DNA of 64,000 nucleotides. Source: an uncultured Prevotellaceae bacterium. GTDB taxonomy: Bacteria > Bacteroidota > Bacteroidia > Bacteroidales > Bacteroidaceae. The notes below the pieces were generated by a model, which had not been told where the DNA came from, made no database searches, and saw only the letters and a list, made by a program, of their open reading frames with translations. Positions 55,943 through 64,000 of this stretch are shown here, one piece after another. The position numbers and the translations under genes are program-made. The stretch's first letter is position 1. The number at the start of each line of letters is the position of its first letter. The DNA is taken from NCBI GenBank assembly GCA_900315565.1, contig OMZS01000002.1, positions 62,001 to 126,000 of the forward strand, written 5' to 3'.

Positions 55943-57646
55943 ATGAAAGAAGTAATAACAGGAGCCAAGGCTCTCATGCGGGCATTGAAAGCCGAGGGGG
56001 TGAAAACCATCTTTGGTTACCCTGGCGGTGCCATTATGCCCGTTTACGACGCGCTGTTCGACTACACGCGCGGAGAGAAAAAATGTTTCGACCATATTCT
56101 GGTGCGCCACGAACAGGCTGCCACACACGCCGCCGAGGGTTACGCCCGTGTCAGCGGCGAGGTAGGCGTGGCACTTGTCACGAGTGGCCCTGGAGCCACC
56201 AACACCCTCACAGGCGTGGCCGATGCCATGATGGACTCAACGCCCATGGTGGTGATTGCCGGTCAGGTAGCCATCAGTGCCCTGGGTACCGATGCCTTTC
56301 AGGAGGTCGATTTGGTGGGTGTGGCCCAGCCCGTATCGAAGTGGAGCTACCAGATACGCCATGCCAAGGACATCGCCTGGGCGGTGAGCCGCGCTTTTTT
56401 CATTGCCCGTAGCGGGCGGCCCGGTCCGGTGGTGCTCGACTTTCCTCGCAACGCCCAGGTGGAAGAGGTGGAGTGGGAGCCGCAACGAGTCAACTTCGTT
56501 CGTTCGTACGTGCCCTTTCCACCGCTGGACAACATGCTGGTGGCCGAAGCTGCCAGGCTCATTAACGAAGCCAAGCGCCCGCTGGCTCTCGTGGGGCAGG
56601 GTGTAGAGCTGGCCGGTGCGCAGGAAGAGCTGAAAGCTTTCCTCGAGAAGGCCGACATCCCCGCCGGGCGCACCATGCTCGGCTTGTCGGCACTGCCCAG
56701 CAATCATCCGCTCAACGTGGGCATGCTCGGCATGCACGGCAACTACGCCGTCAACCTGAAGGAGCAGGAGTGCGACGTGCTCATTGCCATCGGCATGCGC
56801 TTCAGCGACCGCGTAACGGGCAATCTGAAGACCTATGCCAAGCAGGCCAAAATCATACATCTCGACATTGACAAGAGCGAGATTGACAAGAATGTGAAAA
56901 CCGACATTGCCGTGGTGGCCGACTGCAAGGAGTCGTTGCCCGCCATTACGGCACTGCTCAATAAGAACGAGCACCGCGAATGGCGTGAGTCGTTCAAGGA
57001 GCTGGACAACAAAGAACGCGTGAAAGTCATCGAGCCCGCCATCCATCCTGCCTGCGGTCCGCTGCTCATGGGCGAGGTGGTCAACGCTGTGGCCGAGGCC
57101 ACCAAGGGCGATGCCGTACTCGTGACCGATGTGGGTCAGAATCAGCTGTTTGCCACCCGATACTTCAAGTTTAACCAAAAGCGCAGCATCTGCACCAGCG
57201 GCGGTCTTGGCACCATGGGCTACGGCATGCCAGCTGCCATCGGAGCCACCTTTGCCACCAACCGCACCGTTTGCTGCTTTATGGGCGACGGCGGTTTCCA
57301 GATGTGCATCGAGGAGCTGGGCACCATCATGGAGCAACAGGCACCCGTGAAAATGATTCTTATGAACAACAACTATCTGGGCAATGTGCGCCAATGGCAG
57401 GACATGTTCTGGAGGCGCCGCAAGTCGTTCACCAAGATGATGAACCCCAACTACGAACTCATTGCGCAGGGCTACGGCATCAGCTATGAGGCCGTGACCG
57501 ACCGTAGCACCCTGGCCGCGGCCATTGAACGTATGCTGGCCGAGAAAGGCCCGTTCATACTGGAATGTGCCATCAAAGAAGACGACGACGTGCTGCCCAT
57601 GACACCTCCGGGCATGAACGTCAACGACATGATGTTAGAGATTTAA
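55943..57646 (+). CDS. ilvB: acetolactate synthase large subunit
   Basis: 567 residues. TPP enzyme joining two pyruvates, or pyruvate and 2-oxobutyrate. Motifs: FGYPGGAIMPVYDAL, RHEQAATHAAEGYARVSG with the catalytic Glu, TSGPGATNTLTGVADAMMDS, FQEVDLVGVAQPVSKW, and the TPP/Mg motif MGDGGFQMCIEELGTIMEQQ continuing to NNNYLGNVRQWQDMF. It starts one base after the ilvD stop codon; the longer frame into ilvD is not used. Confidence 0.95.
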   Translation: MKEVITGAKALMRALKAEGVKTIFGYPGGAIMPVYDALFDYTRGEKKCFDHILVRHEQAATHAAEGYARVSGEVGVALVTSGPGATNTLTGVADAMMDSTPMVVIAGQVAISALGTDAFQEVDLVGVAQPVSKWSYQIRHAKDIAWAVSRAFFIARSGRPGPVVLDFPRNAQVEEVEWEPQRVNFVRSYVPFPPLDNMLVAEAARLINEAKRPLALVGQGVELAGAQEELKAFLEKADIPAGRTMLGLSALPSNHPLNVGMLGMHGNYAVNLKEQECDVLIAIGMRFSDRVTGNLKTYAKQAKIIHLDIDKSEIDKNVKTDIAVVADCKESLPAITALLNKNEHREWRESFKELDNKERVKVIEPAIHPACGPLLMGEVVNAVAEATKGDAVLVTDVGQNQLFATRYFKFNQKRSICTSGGLGTMGYGMPAAIGATFATNRTVCCFMGDGGFQMCIEELGTIMEQQAPVKMILMNNNYLGNVRQWQDMFWRRRKSFTKMMNPNYELIAQGYGISYEAVTDRSTLAAAIERMLAEKGPFILECAIKEDDDVLPMTPPGMNVNDMMLEI

Positions 57647-57651
57647 GAGCT

Positions 57652-58209
57652 ATGAAGAAAGAACAGAAAACACTCTACACCCTGCTGGTTTATTCGGAGA
57701 ATGTGGCAGGTATTCTCAATCAGATTACGGCCGTGTTTACGCGCCGCCAGGTAAACATTGAGAGTCTCAACGTTTCGGCCAGCAGCATTCCCGGCGTGCA
57801 TAAATACACCATTACTGCCTGGAGCGACGAAGACCAGATTGAGAAAATCACCAAGCAGATTGAGAAAAAAATCGACGTGGTGAAAGCCAGTTACTACACC
57901 GACGACCAGCTGTTCATTCGCGAGGTGGGCATGTATAAGCTTTCTACACCCGTAGTGCTCGAGAACTCTGACATCTCGCGCATCATACGCCGTCACGACG
58001 CTCAAATCATTGAGGTGAACCCGACTTACTGCACCGTGATGCTGAGCAGTGTAACCGAAGAGATACAGAATCTTTTCTTCGAGCTCGACAAGTATGGCTG
58101 CGTGCTGCAATACACTCGCAGCGGGCGCATTGCCCTGACGCGCAGCACCGTGGAGCAGGTGAGTGATTTCCTGGAGATACAGGAGCAGCGCTCAAAGGAG
58201 AGAGAATAA
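57652..58209 (+). CDS. ilvN: acetolactate synthase small (regulatory) subunit
   Basis: 185 residues. An N-terminal ACT domain (TLYTLLVYSENVAGILNQIT, then RQVNIESLNVSASSIPGVHK) and a C-terminal ALS_ss domain (DISRIIRRHDAQIIEVNPTY). It binds valine and activates and feedback-regulates the large subunit encoded five bases upstream. Confidence 0.93.
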   Translation: MKKEQKTLYTLLVYSENVAGILNQITAVFTRRQVNIESLNVSASSIPGVHKYTITAWSDEDQIEKITKQIEKKIDVVKASYYTDDQLFIREVGMYKLSTPVVLENSDISRIIRRHDAQIIEVNPTYCTVMLSSVTEEIQNLFFELDKYGCVLQYTRSGRIALTRSTVEQVSDFLEIQEQRSKERE

Positions 58210-58236
58210 ACGCAAAACGTACATTTTCTAAACGAC

Positions 58237-58998
58237 ATGCTTGAAAAAGTAGGAAAATACCAATTTATGGCCGAGCCGTTTCATTGCGACTTCGGCCTTC
58301 AATTGTTTATGGGCCATCTGGGCAACCATCTGCTCAACGCGGCCGACTTTCACAGCAACGACCGCGGTTTCGGCATGATTTACCTGAAAACTGTCAACAA
58401 GGCGTGGGTGCTCTCGCGGCTGGCCATCGAAATGGAACGCATGCCCCGCGCCTACGACCGCTTCTGGGTAGAAACGTGGGTGGAAAGCGCCATGCGCTAC
58501 TTCACCAACCGTAATTTTGCCATCACGGGCCTCGACGGCCAGGTGTATGGCTACGGGCGCAGCGTATGGGCGATGATAGATACAGAGACGCGTCAGCCGC
58601 AGAACATCATGGAGGTGCACAATGGCTCCATCAGCGACTATGTGGAGCGCGAAAAACCGTGTCCCATTGCCCGCAGCTCGCGCGTGCAGATGACGGCCGA
58701 CGCGCCGCTGGTGCGCACCATCGACACCTATTATAATGATGTGGATATGAACGGCCACATCAACAGCGTGAAATACATTGAGCACGTGCTCGACCTTTGG
58801 GATCTCGAATGGTATAAGGCCCATCGCCTGCGCCGTTTTGAAGTGGCCTACGTGGCCGAGAGCCATCAGGGCGACCGGCTTTCGCTTTTCCGCGAAAAGA
58901 CTCCAAATGCCGACGCTTCGGCCAGCGAGGATTACTGCATTCGCATCAGCAAAGACGACGGCACCGAGGTGGTGCGCAGCAGGGTGCTATTTGGCTAG
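58237..58998 (+). CDS. acyl-ACP thioesterase
   Basis: 253 residues with two hot-dog domains of the plant-FatA/FatB-like bacterial family: FHCDFGLQLFMGHLGNHLLN, IYLKTVNKAWVLSRLAIEME, and the second half with DTYYNDVDMNGHINSVKYIE (the Asn/His active-site segment) and FEVAYVAESHQGDRLSL. It releases free fatty acids from acyl-ACP. In many Bacteroidales it lies in the ilv operon before ilvC (recollection); here the next gene is on the other strand. Its end overlaps the zinc-ribbon gene by 12 bases, tail to tail. Confidence 0.88.
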   Translation: MLEKVGKYQFMAEPFHCDFGLQLFMGHLGNHLLNAADFHSNDRGFGMIYLKTVNKAWVLSRLAIEMERMPRAYDRFWVETWVESAMRYFTNRNFAITGLDGQVYGYGRSVWAMIDTETRQPQNIMEVHNGSISDYVEREKPCPIARSSRVQMTADAPLVRTIDTYYNDVDMNGHINSVKYIEHVLDLWDLEWYKAHRLRRFEVAYVAESHQGDRLSLFREKTPNADASASEDYCIRISKDDGTEVVRSRVLFG

Positions 58999-59685
58999 CG
59001 GGCAGCGGTTGCGAATGAAGTCGTAAACAAAATCGAAGTCGGAATCCGCCACAAACACGCGGTTTTTGCCGAAACGCTCGTTCACCTTTATCAGATTTTG
59101 CCGGCGCACTGCCTTTACATGGCGCACGCAGCTGAAGTCGGAGCTCATGTCTGTGCGCGAGGCACTCAGCAGTCCGGCGCCCGCCGTCGTCGGATTTCTG
59201 GCCAGCAGTCCCACCAGAGCCGTTATCATTCCGAGTTTCTTGGCCCGTTCGGTGTGGCGCGGATGCTGGCTGTGGGTAACGCCGCTTTCGTCCATGGTAA
59301 ACATGGCCAAATACTTGCCCCCGTTGACCACTGACCAGAGCATGTAACCCAGATAGCAAAGCACCAGCAAGCCTCCCGCGCCAATGAGAATGCCTGTTCC
59401 CATGCTCTTAAGCCAGTCGAGGGTGATGTCGCCTTCGAAGAGTGCTAGCAGAAAAATAAAGGCAAACACAATGCCAAACGAAATGAACATTACTTTAATA
59501 ACGTCAACGAGCACCGCATAATTGGTGTAAAGATTCACCTCGTAGGCCCAGCGATACTTGCCGTCGATGCCTTTTTGCACGCGGGTGTTGCCCACTTTGT
59601 CGATGTCTTCCACCTTTGCGCCGCAATGTTTGCAGACGCGGGCTTTTTGGGGGGCTTTCTTTCCGCAGTTGAAACAGTATTTCAT
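58987..59685 (-). CDS. zinc-ribbon membrane protein of unknown function
   Basis: 232 residues. N-terminal zinc ribbon MKYCFNCGKKAPQKARVCKH (C4, C7, C18, C21), then two membrane segments (about 55-82, 95-118) and a soluble C-terminal domain containing KYLAMFTMDESGVTHSQHPR. A typical 'double zinc ribbon plus membrane' architecture without a known function. Palindromic repeats fill the space upstream. Confidence 0.65.
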   Translation of the reverse strand: MKYCFNCGKKAPQKARVCKHCGAKVEDIDKVGNTRVQKGIDGKYRWAYEVNLYTNYAVLVDVIKVMFISFGIVFAFIFLLALFEGDITLDWLKSMGTGILIGAGGLLVLCYLGYMLWSVVNGGKYLAMFTMDESGVTHSQHPRHTERAKKLGMITALVGLLARNPTTAGAGLLSASRTDMSSDFSCVRHVKAVRRQNLIKVNERFGKNRVFVADSDFDFVYDFIRNRCPLAK

Positions 59686-59724
59686 TGTCCTATTCCTTTC
59701 AGTTAAGTTTTTGTTTTCGCATTT

Positions 59725-59995
59725 CCCCGAATTATCTCACGGCAATAGCTTCAAATTCTCTAGAAAATTTTGTCGCAACGTCGTGAGATAAAATTATGTT
59801 TCCGCATTTCCCAAAATTAACTCACGGCGTCAGTTTCAAATTCTCTAGTAAATTTTGTCGCAACGTCGTGAGTTATTTTCGCAACGTCGTGAGATATTTT
59901 CGTAGCGTCGTGAGTTATTATTTTATTGTCGTGAAATAAAAAAATATTGTCGTGAGTTATTTTCGCAGCGCCGTGAAATAATTCTTTATTATTGG
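59725..59995. repeat. palindromic CGTCGTGAGTTA / CTCTAGA repeat cluster 3
   Basis: Two full units of the form TTA-(T/A)CTCACGG...CAAATTCTCTAG(A/T)AAATTTTGTCGCAACGTCGTGAG (about 59733-59790 and 59818-59874), then five shorter TTATTTTCGCAACGTCGTGAG-like units to 59990. It is the largest of three clusters. No gene lies in 59686-60004. Confidence 0.8.
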
Positions 59996-60004
59996 GCATG
60001 CTGA

Positions 60005-60745
60005 TCAGAACGTCCATTTGGCGGCCAGCGTAGGGATGGCATAAAAACGGTTGTTCTGTCCGTGGTCGTTCCAGACGAAGTTGTTGCTCAGTTCAATTTC
60101 GGTTCCCAGGCTCAGGTTCACGTCGTCCATGCCCTTCAGCCGGTTGAGATTCACCCACAGCTGCGGCTCAGAGAGCAGTATCCATTTGCCCTGCACGTCG
60201 GGATTGTACCAGCAGTCGGCGAAACCCGAGAAAGTGAAGAGTCCCTTGGCCATTTGTACCGACCAGACAGCGGTGGCCTGAAAACTGTTGAAGGTGTGGT
60301 TCCAAGGGTTCTGACCTTTGAAGTAGTATTTATACATGGCCTGCAAGGAGAGCGTGCGGCTGAAGTCGGCGCTGTGCCAGTTCCATGCCGGTCCGGCGAG
60401 AAAAGCGTGCTGGAAGCGTGTGCTCTGGTTGTTGTACTGGCTCGACGAAGCGCCGCCGTTGTACTCCACATGGGCAGCCCACTGCTTGGCAGGGCCGATG
60501 CTTATTTCGCGCGCAATTTCCCAGTAGGCTCCGGCCACTCCGTCGTGATAGTAGTCGATATCGGCAAAGAAGAAGGTGCTGCCCCATTTGTCGGGCTTAA
60601 ACATCTCGATGGTGGTAGTTACGCTGGGGCGTCCGCTGAGGTTGCTGTTGAGTGTGTGCCCCAGGTCGTAGTGCAATTGCAGGTTTTGTGCCTGCAGTTG
60701 TGTTGTGGCGAGCAGCACGACAAGTGCCGCAATCAGTTTTCTCAT
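60005..60745 (-). CDS. DUF5020-like outer-membrane channel protein
   Basis: 246 residues. Signal peptide (1-19), then twelve or so amphipathic strands rich in Trp/Tyr (FFFADIDYYHDGVAGAYWEI, NPWNHTFNSFQATAVWSVQM) ending in KWTF with a terminal Phe, as usual for beta-barrels. This resembles DUF5020/Tsx-like nucleoside channels in general layout. A -7 box TAACTTTG is at 60797-60790 on the minus strand. Confidence 0.7.
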   Translation of the reverse strand: MRKLIAALVVLLATTQLQAQNLQLHYDLGHTLNSNLSGRPSVTTTIEMFKPDKWGSTFFFADIDYYHDGVAGAYWEIAREISIGPAKQWAAHVEYNGGASSSQYNNQSTRFQHAFLAGPAWNWHSADFSRTLSLQAMYKYYFKGQNPWNHTFNSFQATAVWSVQMAKGLFTFSGFADCWYNPDVQGKWILLSEPQLWVNLNRLKGMDDVNLSLGTEIELSNNFVWNDHGQNNRFYAIPTLAAKWTF

Positions 60746-60789
60746 TCTTTATGTGATTATTTCGATGATTATTTTTGTGAAACAGGGTG

Positions 60790-60797
60790 CAAAGTTA
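60790..60797 (-). promoter_or_regulatory. -7 box TAACTTTG (minus strand)
   Basis: TAACTTTGCACCC on the minus strand about 45 bases before the DUF5020-like gene. Confidence 0.6.
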
Positions 60798-60909
60798 AGC
60801 TAAAACATGCTTCTGAGCAAGTTTTAAACCAGGAAATTGCATAAAATTGCAAAACATTCGCAAAGAAGAGTGTCACGAATACTTATTCATTCAAAAAAAA
60901 ACAAAAAAA

Positions 60910-60941
60910 TTTGCTCGTTACAGTGATAATTCGTAATTTTG
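60910..60941 (+). promoter_or_regulatory. promoter TTTG-N20-TAATTTTG
   Basis: TTTG at 60910-60913, 20 bases, TAATTTTG at 60934-60941. It drives the gene at 60984. Confidence 0.75.
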
Positions 60942-60983
60942 CAGTCCAATAGGATTTATATTTTTTATAAAACAGATTGGACG

Positions 60984-61583
60984 ATGAAAAAGTTTTTTGC
61001 TCTTTGGCTTTCAGCCTTTGCATTTGTACTGAGCGCAAATGCCCAAAACAACGATTCTCTTTACGTAGTGAAACACAATGGCGAATGCTCGCAGCATGAG
61101 AAGTGCGACAAAAAAGAGCATTGCGAGAAAGATTGCTGCAAACAGAAGTCGGCAATCGTTGACAAGGTGCCTTACACCATTGCCAAAAACTATTTTGTGC
61201 GCAACGACACTAAGTTCCGCGGCAACAAACTCATCAAGAATGCCGACGATTTTGAGGCTATCTTCGGCAAGGCTGCTACGATGGGCGACAACGGCACGCC
61301 TACGCCGATAGATTTCTCCACCCAGTTTGTGCTGGCCATTGTCCGTCCCGAAACCAACATCAGTACGCAAATCACTCCCAACACGCTTTCGGCCGACGAA
61401 AAAGAGCTGAAGTTCAACTACAACATTCTGCAGGGGCGCAGCCAGAGCCACACCATGTTGCCTATGCTCGTGCTCATCATCGACCGCAACTATCTGCGAC
61501 AGAACATCAACGTTAGCTCGCGCGTGAAGCACCTCACCATCGAGGACGACCCCGATGCTGTGCTGCAGGGTGTTTACGACTAA
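60984..61583 (+). CDS. secreted Cys/His-rich protein of unknown function
   Basis: 199 residues. Signal peptide (MKKFFALWLSAFAFVLSANA), then a Cys/His/Lys cluster (HNGECSQHEKCDKKEHCEKD, CCKQK) within the first 30 mature residues and a beta-rich domain (PYTIAKNYFVRNDTKFRGNK ...). The cluster could bind a metal ion. No family recognised for the C-terminal domain. The start at 60984 rather than 60939 is set by the signal peptide and by the promoter, which overlaps the earlier ATG. Confidence 0.6.
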   Translation: MKKFFALWLSAFAFVLSANAQNNDSLYVVKHNGECSQHEKCDKKEHCEKDCCKQKSAIVDKVPYTIAKNYFVRNDTKFRGNKLIKNADDFEAIFGKAATMGDNGTPTPIDFSTQFVLAIVRPETNISTQITPNTLSADEKELKFNYNILQGRSQSHTMLPMLVLIIDRNYLRQNINVSSRVKHLTIEDDPDAVLQGVYD

Positions 61584-61684
61584 CCACCGTGCCGCAAGGC
61601 AAAAGACGTGCGGCAACGTGGTGGGCCGCGTCTCATAATAACGGCCCGCGCTACGAAAGGATATTATTATTTTTAAGGTAAAAT

Positions 61685-64000
61685 ATGAAGAAAAAACTTA
61701 AGAAGGTGCTCGTGCTTGGCAGCGGCGCACTGAAAATCGGACAGGCCGGAGAATTCGACTACTCTGGCTCGCAGGCCCTGAAAGCCCTGCGCGAAGAAGG
61801 TATTAGCAGCGTTTTGGTTAATCCCAACATTGCCACCATCCAGACCAGCGAAGGCATTGCCGACAAGGTGTATTTCCAGCCTGTGACCACCCATTTCGTC
61901 ACGGAAATCATCAAGAAAGAACGTCCCGACGGCATATTGCTGGCTTTTGGCGGACAGACAGCCCTGAACTGCGGCACAGAGCTTTACCTTAACGGCACGC
62001 TGAAAGAGTATGGCGTTGAGGTACTTGGCACCAGTGTCGAGGCCATTATGAATACCGAAGACCGCGACCTCTTTGTGAAAAAACTGGGCGAGGTCAATCT
62101 GAAAGTTCCCGTGAGCCATGCCGTAGAAAACATGGACGACGCGCTGAAAGCTGCCCGCAGCATTGGGTTCCCCATCATGATTCGCTCGGCCTACGCCCTG
62201 GGCGGACTGGGCAGCGGCATCTGTCCCGACGAGAAAACCTTTGTCGAGCTGGCCGAGAGTGCCTTCACCTTCGCCCCGCAGATTCTGGTAGAAGAGTCGC
62301 TCAAGGGCTGGAAGGAAATAGAGTTTGAGTGCATACGCGATGCCAACGACCGCTGCTTCACCGTGGCCTCGATGGAGAACTTCGACCCCCTGGGCATCCA
62401 CACCGGCGAGAGCATCGTGGTGGCGCCTACCTGTTCGCTCACCCCCGAGCAGGTGAAAATGTTGCAGGACATCACCATCAGCTGCGTCAAGCACCTGGGC
62501 ATCGTGGGCGAGTGCAACATTCAGTTTGCGTTCAATGCCGTTACCAACGACTACCGCATCATAGAAATCAACGCCCGCCTGTCGCGCTCCAGCGCGCTGG
62601 CCTCCAAGGCTACGGGCTATCCACTGGCCTTCGTGGCTGCTAAAATAGCCTTGGGCTACACCCTCGACCAGATTGGCGAGATGGGCACCACCAGCTCGGC
62701 CTACGTGGCTCCGAGCCTCGACTACATGATTTGTAAAATCCCGCGCTGGGATCTTACCAAGTTTGCCGGTGTGAGCCGTCTCATTGGTTCGAGCATGAAG
62801 TCGGTGGGCGAAATCATGAGCATCGGACGTTCGTTTGAGGAAATGATACAAAAGGGACTCCGCATGATAGGCCAGGGCATGCATGGCTTTGTTGGCAACG
62901 ACCACACTCGGTTCGACGACCTCGACACCGAGCTGGCCAACCCCACCGACCTGCGCATTTTTGCCATTGCTCAGGCTCTGGAGGAGGGTTACAGCGTTGA
63001 GCGAATTGAAGAGCTGACTAAAATTGATGTTTGGTTCCTTGAGCGACTCAAACATATCGTTGACCTGAAGCATAAGCTGCAAGAATACAACAAGTTGGAG
63101 GATTTGCCCGACGATTTCCTTTTAGAGGTGAAGCGTGCCGGATTCAGCGACTTCCAGATTGCACGTTTCGTGCTCAAACCCGGCAACGGCAACATGGAAA
63201 AAGAGAATCTGGCTGTGCGTCAGTACCGCAAAGAGCGCGGCATCCTGCCTTCGGTGAAGCGCATTCCGACCGTGGCCAGCGAGCACCCCGAGCTGACCAA
63301 CTATCTCTATTTTACCTACACCCATGTTCCCGCCTTCCAGGATGCTTTCAGCGTAGGCCGAGGCGAAGCCACGGCTCCCGCCGCCGCTGCTGCCGCTCTT
63401 TATAAGCCCCGCCACGACGTGAACTACTACCAGAACGACAAGTCGGTGGTGGTGCTCGGCTCGGGCGCTTACCGCATCGGCAGTTCTGTGGAGTTCGACT
63501 GGTGTTCGGTCAACGCCATCAACACTGCCCGCAAGCTGGGCTACAAGAGCATCATGATTAACTACAACCCCGAGACCGTCTCCACCGACTACGACATGTG
63601 CGACCGTCTTTACTTCGACGAACTCTCGCTCGAGCGCGTGCTCGATGTCATCGAGCTCGAATCGCCTCGCGGCGTGATTGTCTCGGTGGGCGGCCAGATT
63701 CCCAACAACCTTGCCATGAAGCTCCACCGACAGGGCGTTCCCGTGCTGGGCACCAGTCCGGTGGACATCGACCGCGCCGAAAACCGCGACAAGTTTTCGG
63801 CCATGCTCGACAAGCTCGGCATCGACCAGCCCGCATGGCGCGCGCTGACCTCGTTCGAGGACGTGAAGGAGTTTGTCGATGAGGTGGGCTATCCCGTGCT
63901 CGTGCGTCCCAGCTACGTGCTCAGCGGTGCGGCCATGAACGTGTGCTACGACGACGAGGAACTGCACCGTTTCCTCAACATGGCCACCGAAGTGAGCAAG
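61685..64000 (+). CDS. carB: carbamoyl-phosphate synthase large subunit (cut by window end)
   Basis: 772 codons visible of about 1070. Makes carbamoyl phosphate from bicarbonate, ATP and glutamine-derived ammonia. First half: VLVLGSGALKIGQAGEFDYS, ALLAFGGQTALNCG-like segment, GGLGSG loop, and the oligomerisation region. Second half begins VVVLGSGAYRIGSSVEFDWC. The motifs GSGALKIGQAGEFDYSG and GSGAYRIGSSVEFDWC are those I recall from eukaryotic CPS/CAD proteins rather than from enterobacterial CarB (GGGPNRIGQGIEFDYC). The partner carA is not in the window. Confidence 0.92.
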   Translation, partial: MKKKLKKVLVLGSGALKIGQAGEFDYSGSQALKALREEGISSVLVNPNIATIQTSEGIADKVYFQPVTTHFVTEIIKKERPDGILLAFGGQTALNCGTELYLNGTLKEYGVEVLGTSVEAIMNTEDRDLFVKKLGEVNLKVPVSHAVENMDDALKAARSIGFPIMIRSAYALGGLGSGICPDEKTFVELAESAFTFAPQILVEESLKGWKEIEFECIRDANDRCFTVASMENFDPLGIHTGESIVVAPTCSLTPEQVKMLQDITISCVKHLGIVGECNIQFAFNAVTNDYRIIEINARLSRSSALASKATGYPLAFVAAKIALGYTLDQIGEMGTTSSAYVAPSLDYMICKIPRWDLTKFAGVSRLIGSSMKSVGEIMSIGRSFEEMIQKGLRMIGQGMHGFVGNDHTRFDDLDTELANPTDLRIFAIAQALEEGYSVERIEELTKIDVWFLERLKHIVDLKHKLQEYNKLEDLPDDFLLEVKRAGFSDFQIARFVLKPGNGNMEKENLAVRQYRKERGILPSVKRIPTVASEHPELTNYLYFTYTHVPAFQDAFSVGRGEATAPAAAAAALYKPRHDVNYYQNDKSVVVLGSGAYRIGSSVEFDWCSVNAINTARKLGYKSIMINYNPETVSTDYDMCDRLYFDELSLERVLDVIELESPRGVIVSVGGQIPNNLAMKLHRQGVPVLGTSPVDIDRAENRDKFSAMLDKLGIDQPAWRALTSFEDVKEFVDEVGYPVLVRPSYVLSGAAMNVCYDDEELHRFLNMATEVSK

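Noticed and set aside
59725-59995. Regularly spaced repeats that might be a CRISPR array
   Set aside because: Units are palindromic, vary in length and spacing, show no unique spacers of constant size, and no cas gene is present.
61673-63082. 469-codon open frame antisense to carB
   Set aside because: The sense strand encodes clear CarB; the antisense translation has no family resemblance and no promoter.
1-64000. tRNA, rRNA, tmRNA or SRP RNA genes
   Set aside because: No cloverleaf or family signatures were recognised on either strand by eye; a covariance search would be needed to exclude them fully.

Overview
The window looks like a chromosomal piece of a Prevotella-type member of the Bacteroidota (order Bacteroidales). 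The evidence is the repeated -7 promoter box TAnnTTTG, often with TTTG or TTG 19-21 bases upstream, the near absence of Shine-Dalgarno sequences, the family content (SPFH/NfeD pair, C10 streptopain-like peptidase, DUF4421, DUF5020, Tyr/Phe-rich attenuator, CoB/B12 tail operon, 2-oxoacid:ferredoxin oxidoreductase) and C-terminal tails resembling type IX secretion signals. No rRNA, tRNA, CRISPR array, transposase or phage gene was recognised.

Layout. 0-2 kb: a membrane Hanks-type kinase and a PIN-domain toxin-antitoxin pair. 2-11.5 kb: a visibly AT-rich accessory region of small secreted or membrane proteins. It contains two copies of one covarying structured RNA leader (2.86-3.10 and 4.17-4.39 kb), repeated promoter modules, a four-gene operon of CsgG/LPP20-like secreted proteins, and two copies of a VanZ-like plus secreted-protein module, one of them frameshifted. 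11.5-29.7 kb: GC-richer core and envelope genes (aroC, slyD, a glutathione peroxidase with a Cys/Lys tail, S8 protease, M48 lipoprotein protease, NfeD/SPFH, a degenerate 2-epimerase, FMN-binding protein, endonuclease I, a copper ATPase that appears to lack its nucleotide-binding domain), with two candidate small RNAs. 29.7-34.2 kb: a Phe/Tyr biosynthetic operon (prephenate dehydratase, aminotransferase, DAHP synthase-chorismate mutase, prephenate dehydrogenase) behind a leader peptide with YYYFYFYF and a classical terminator/antiterminator switch. 34.2-49.4 kb: DUF4421 protein, exo/endonuclease-phosphatase, lipoprotein alpha-amylase, ffh, folD, a 2-oxoacid:ferredoxin oxidoreductase operon, GH51 arabinofuranosidase and a C10 protease. 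49.4-52.4 kb: minus-strand cobU-cobT-cobS-cobC for the lower ligand of B12. 52.6-64 kb: OmpA-like porin, ilvD-ilvB-ilvN-thioesterase operon without an adjacent ilvC, zinc-ribbon membrane protein, DUF5020 outer-membrane protein, and a carB cut off by the window end.

A theme across the whole window is many families of short repeats (7-25 base units) that sit between genes and, in several cases (aroC, the copper ATPase twice, cobT, cobC, and the N-termini of two secreted proteins), run in frame through coding sequence. There are also several long inverted repeats and a dispersed palindromic family around a CTCTAGA core. These repeats, the paired RNA leader and the Phe/Tyr attenuator are the most interesting signals here.
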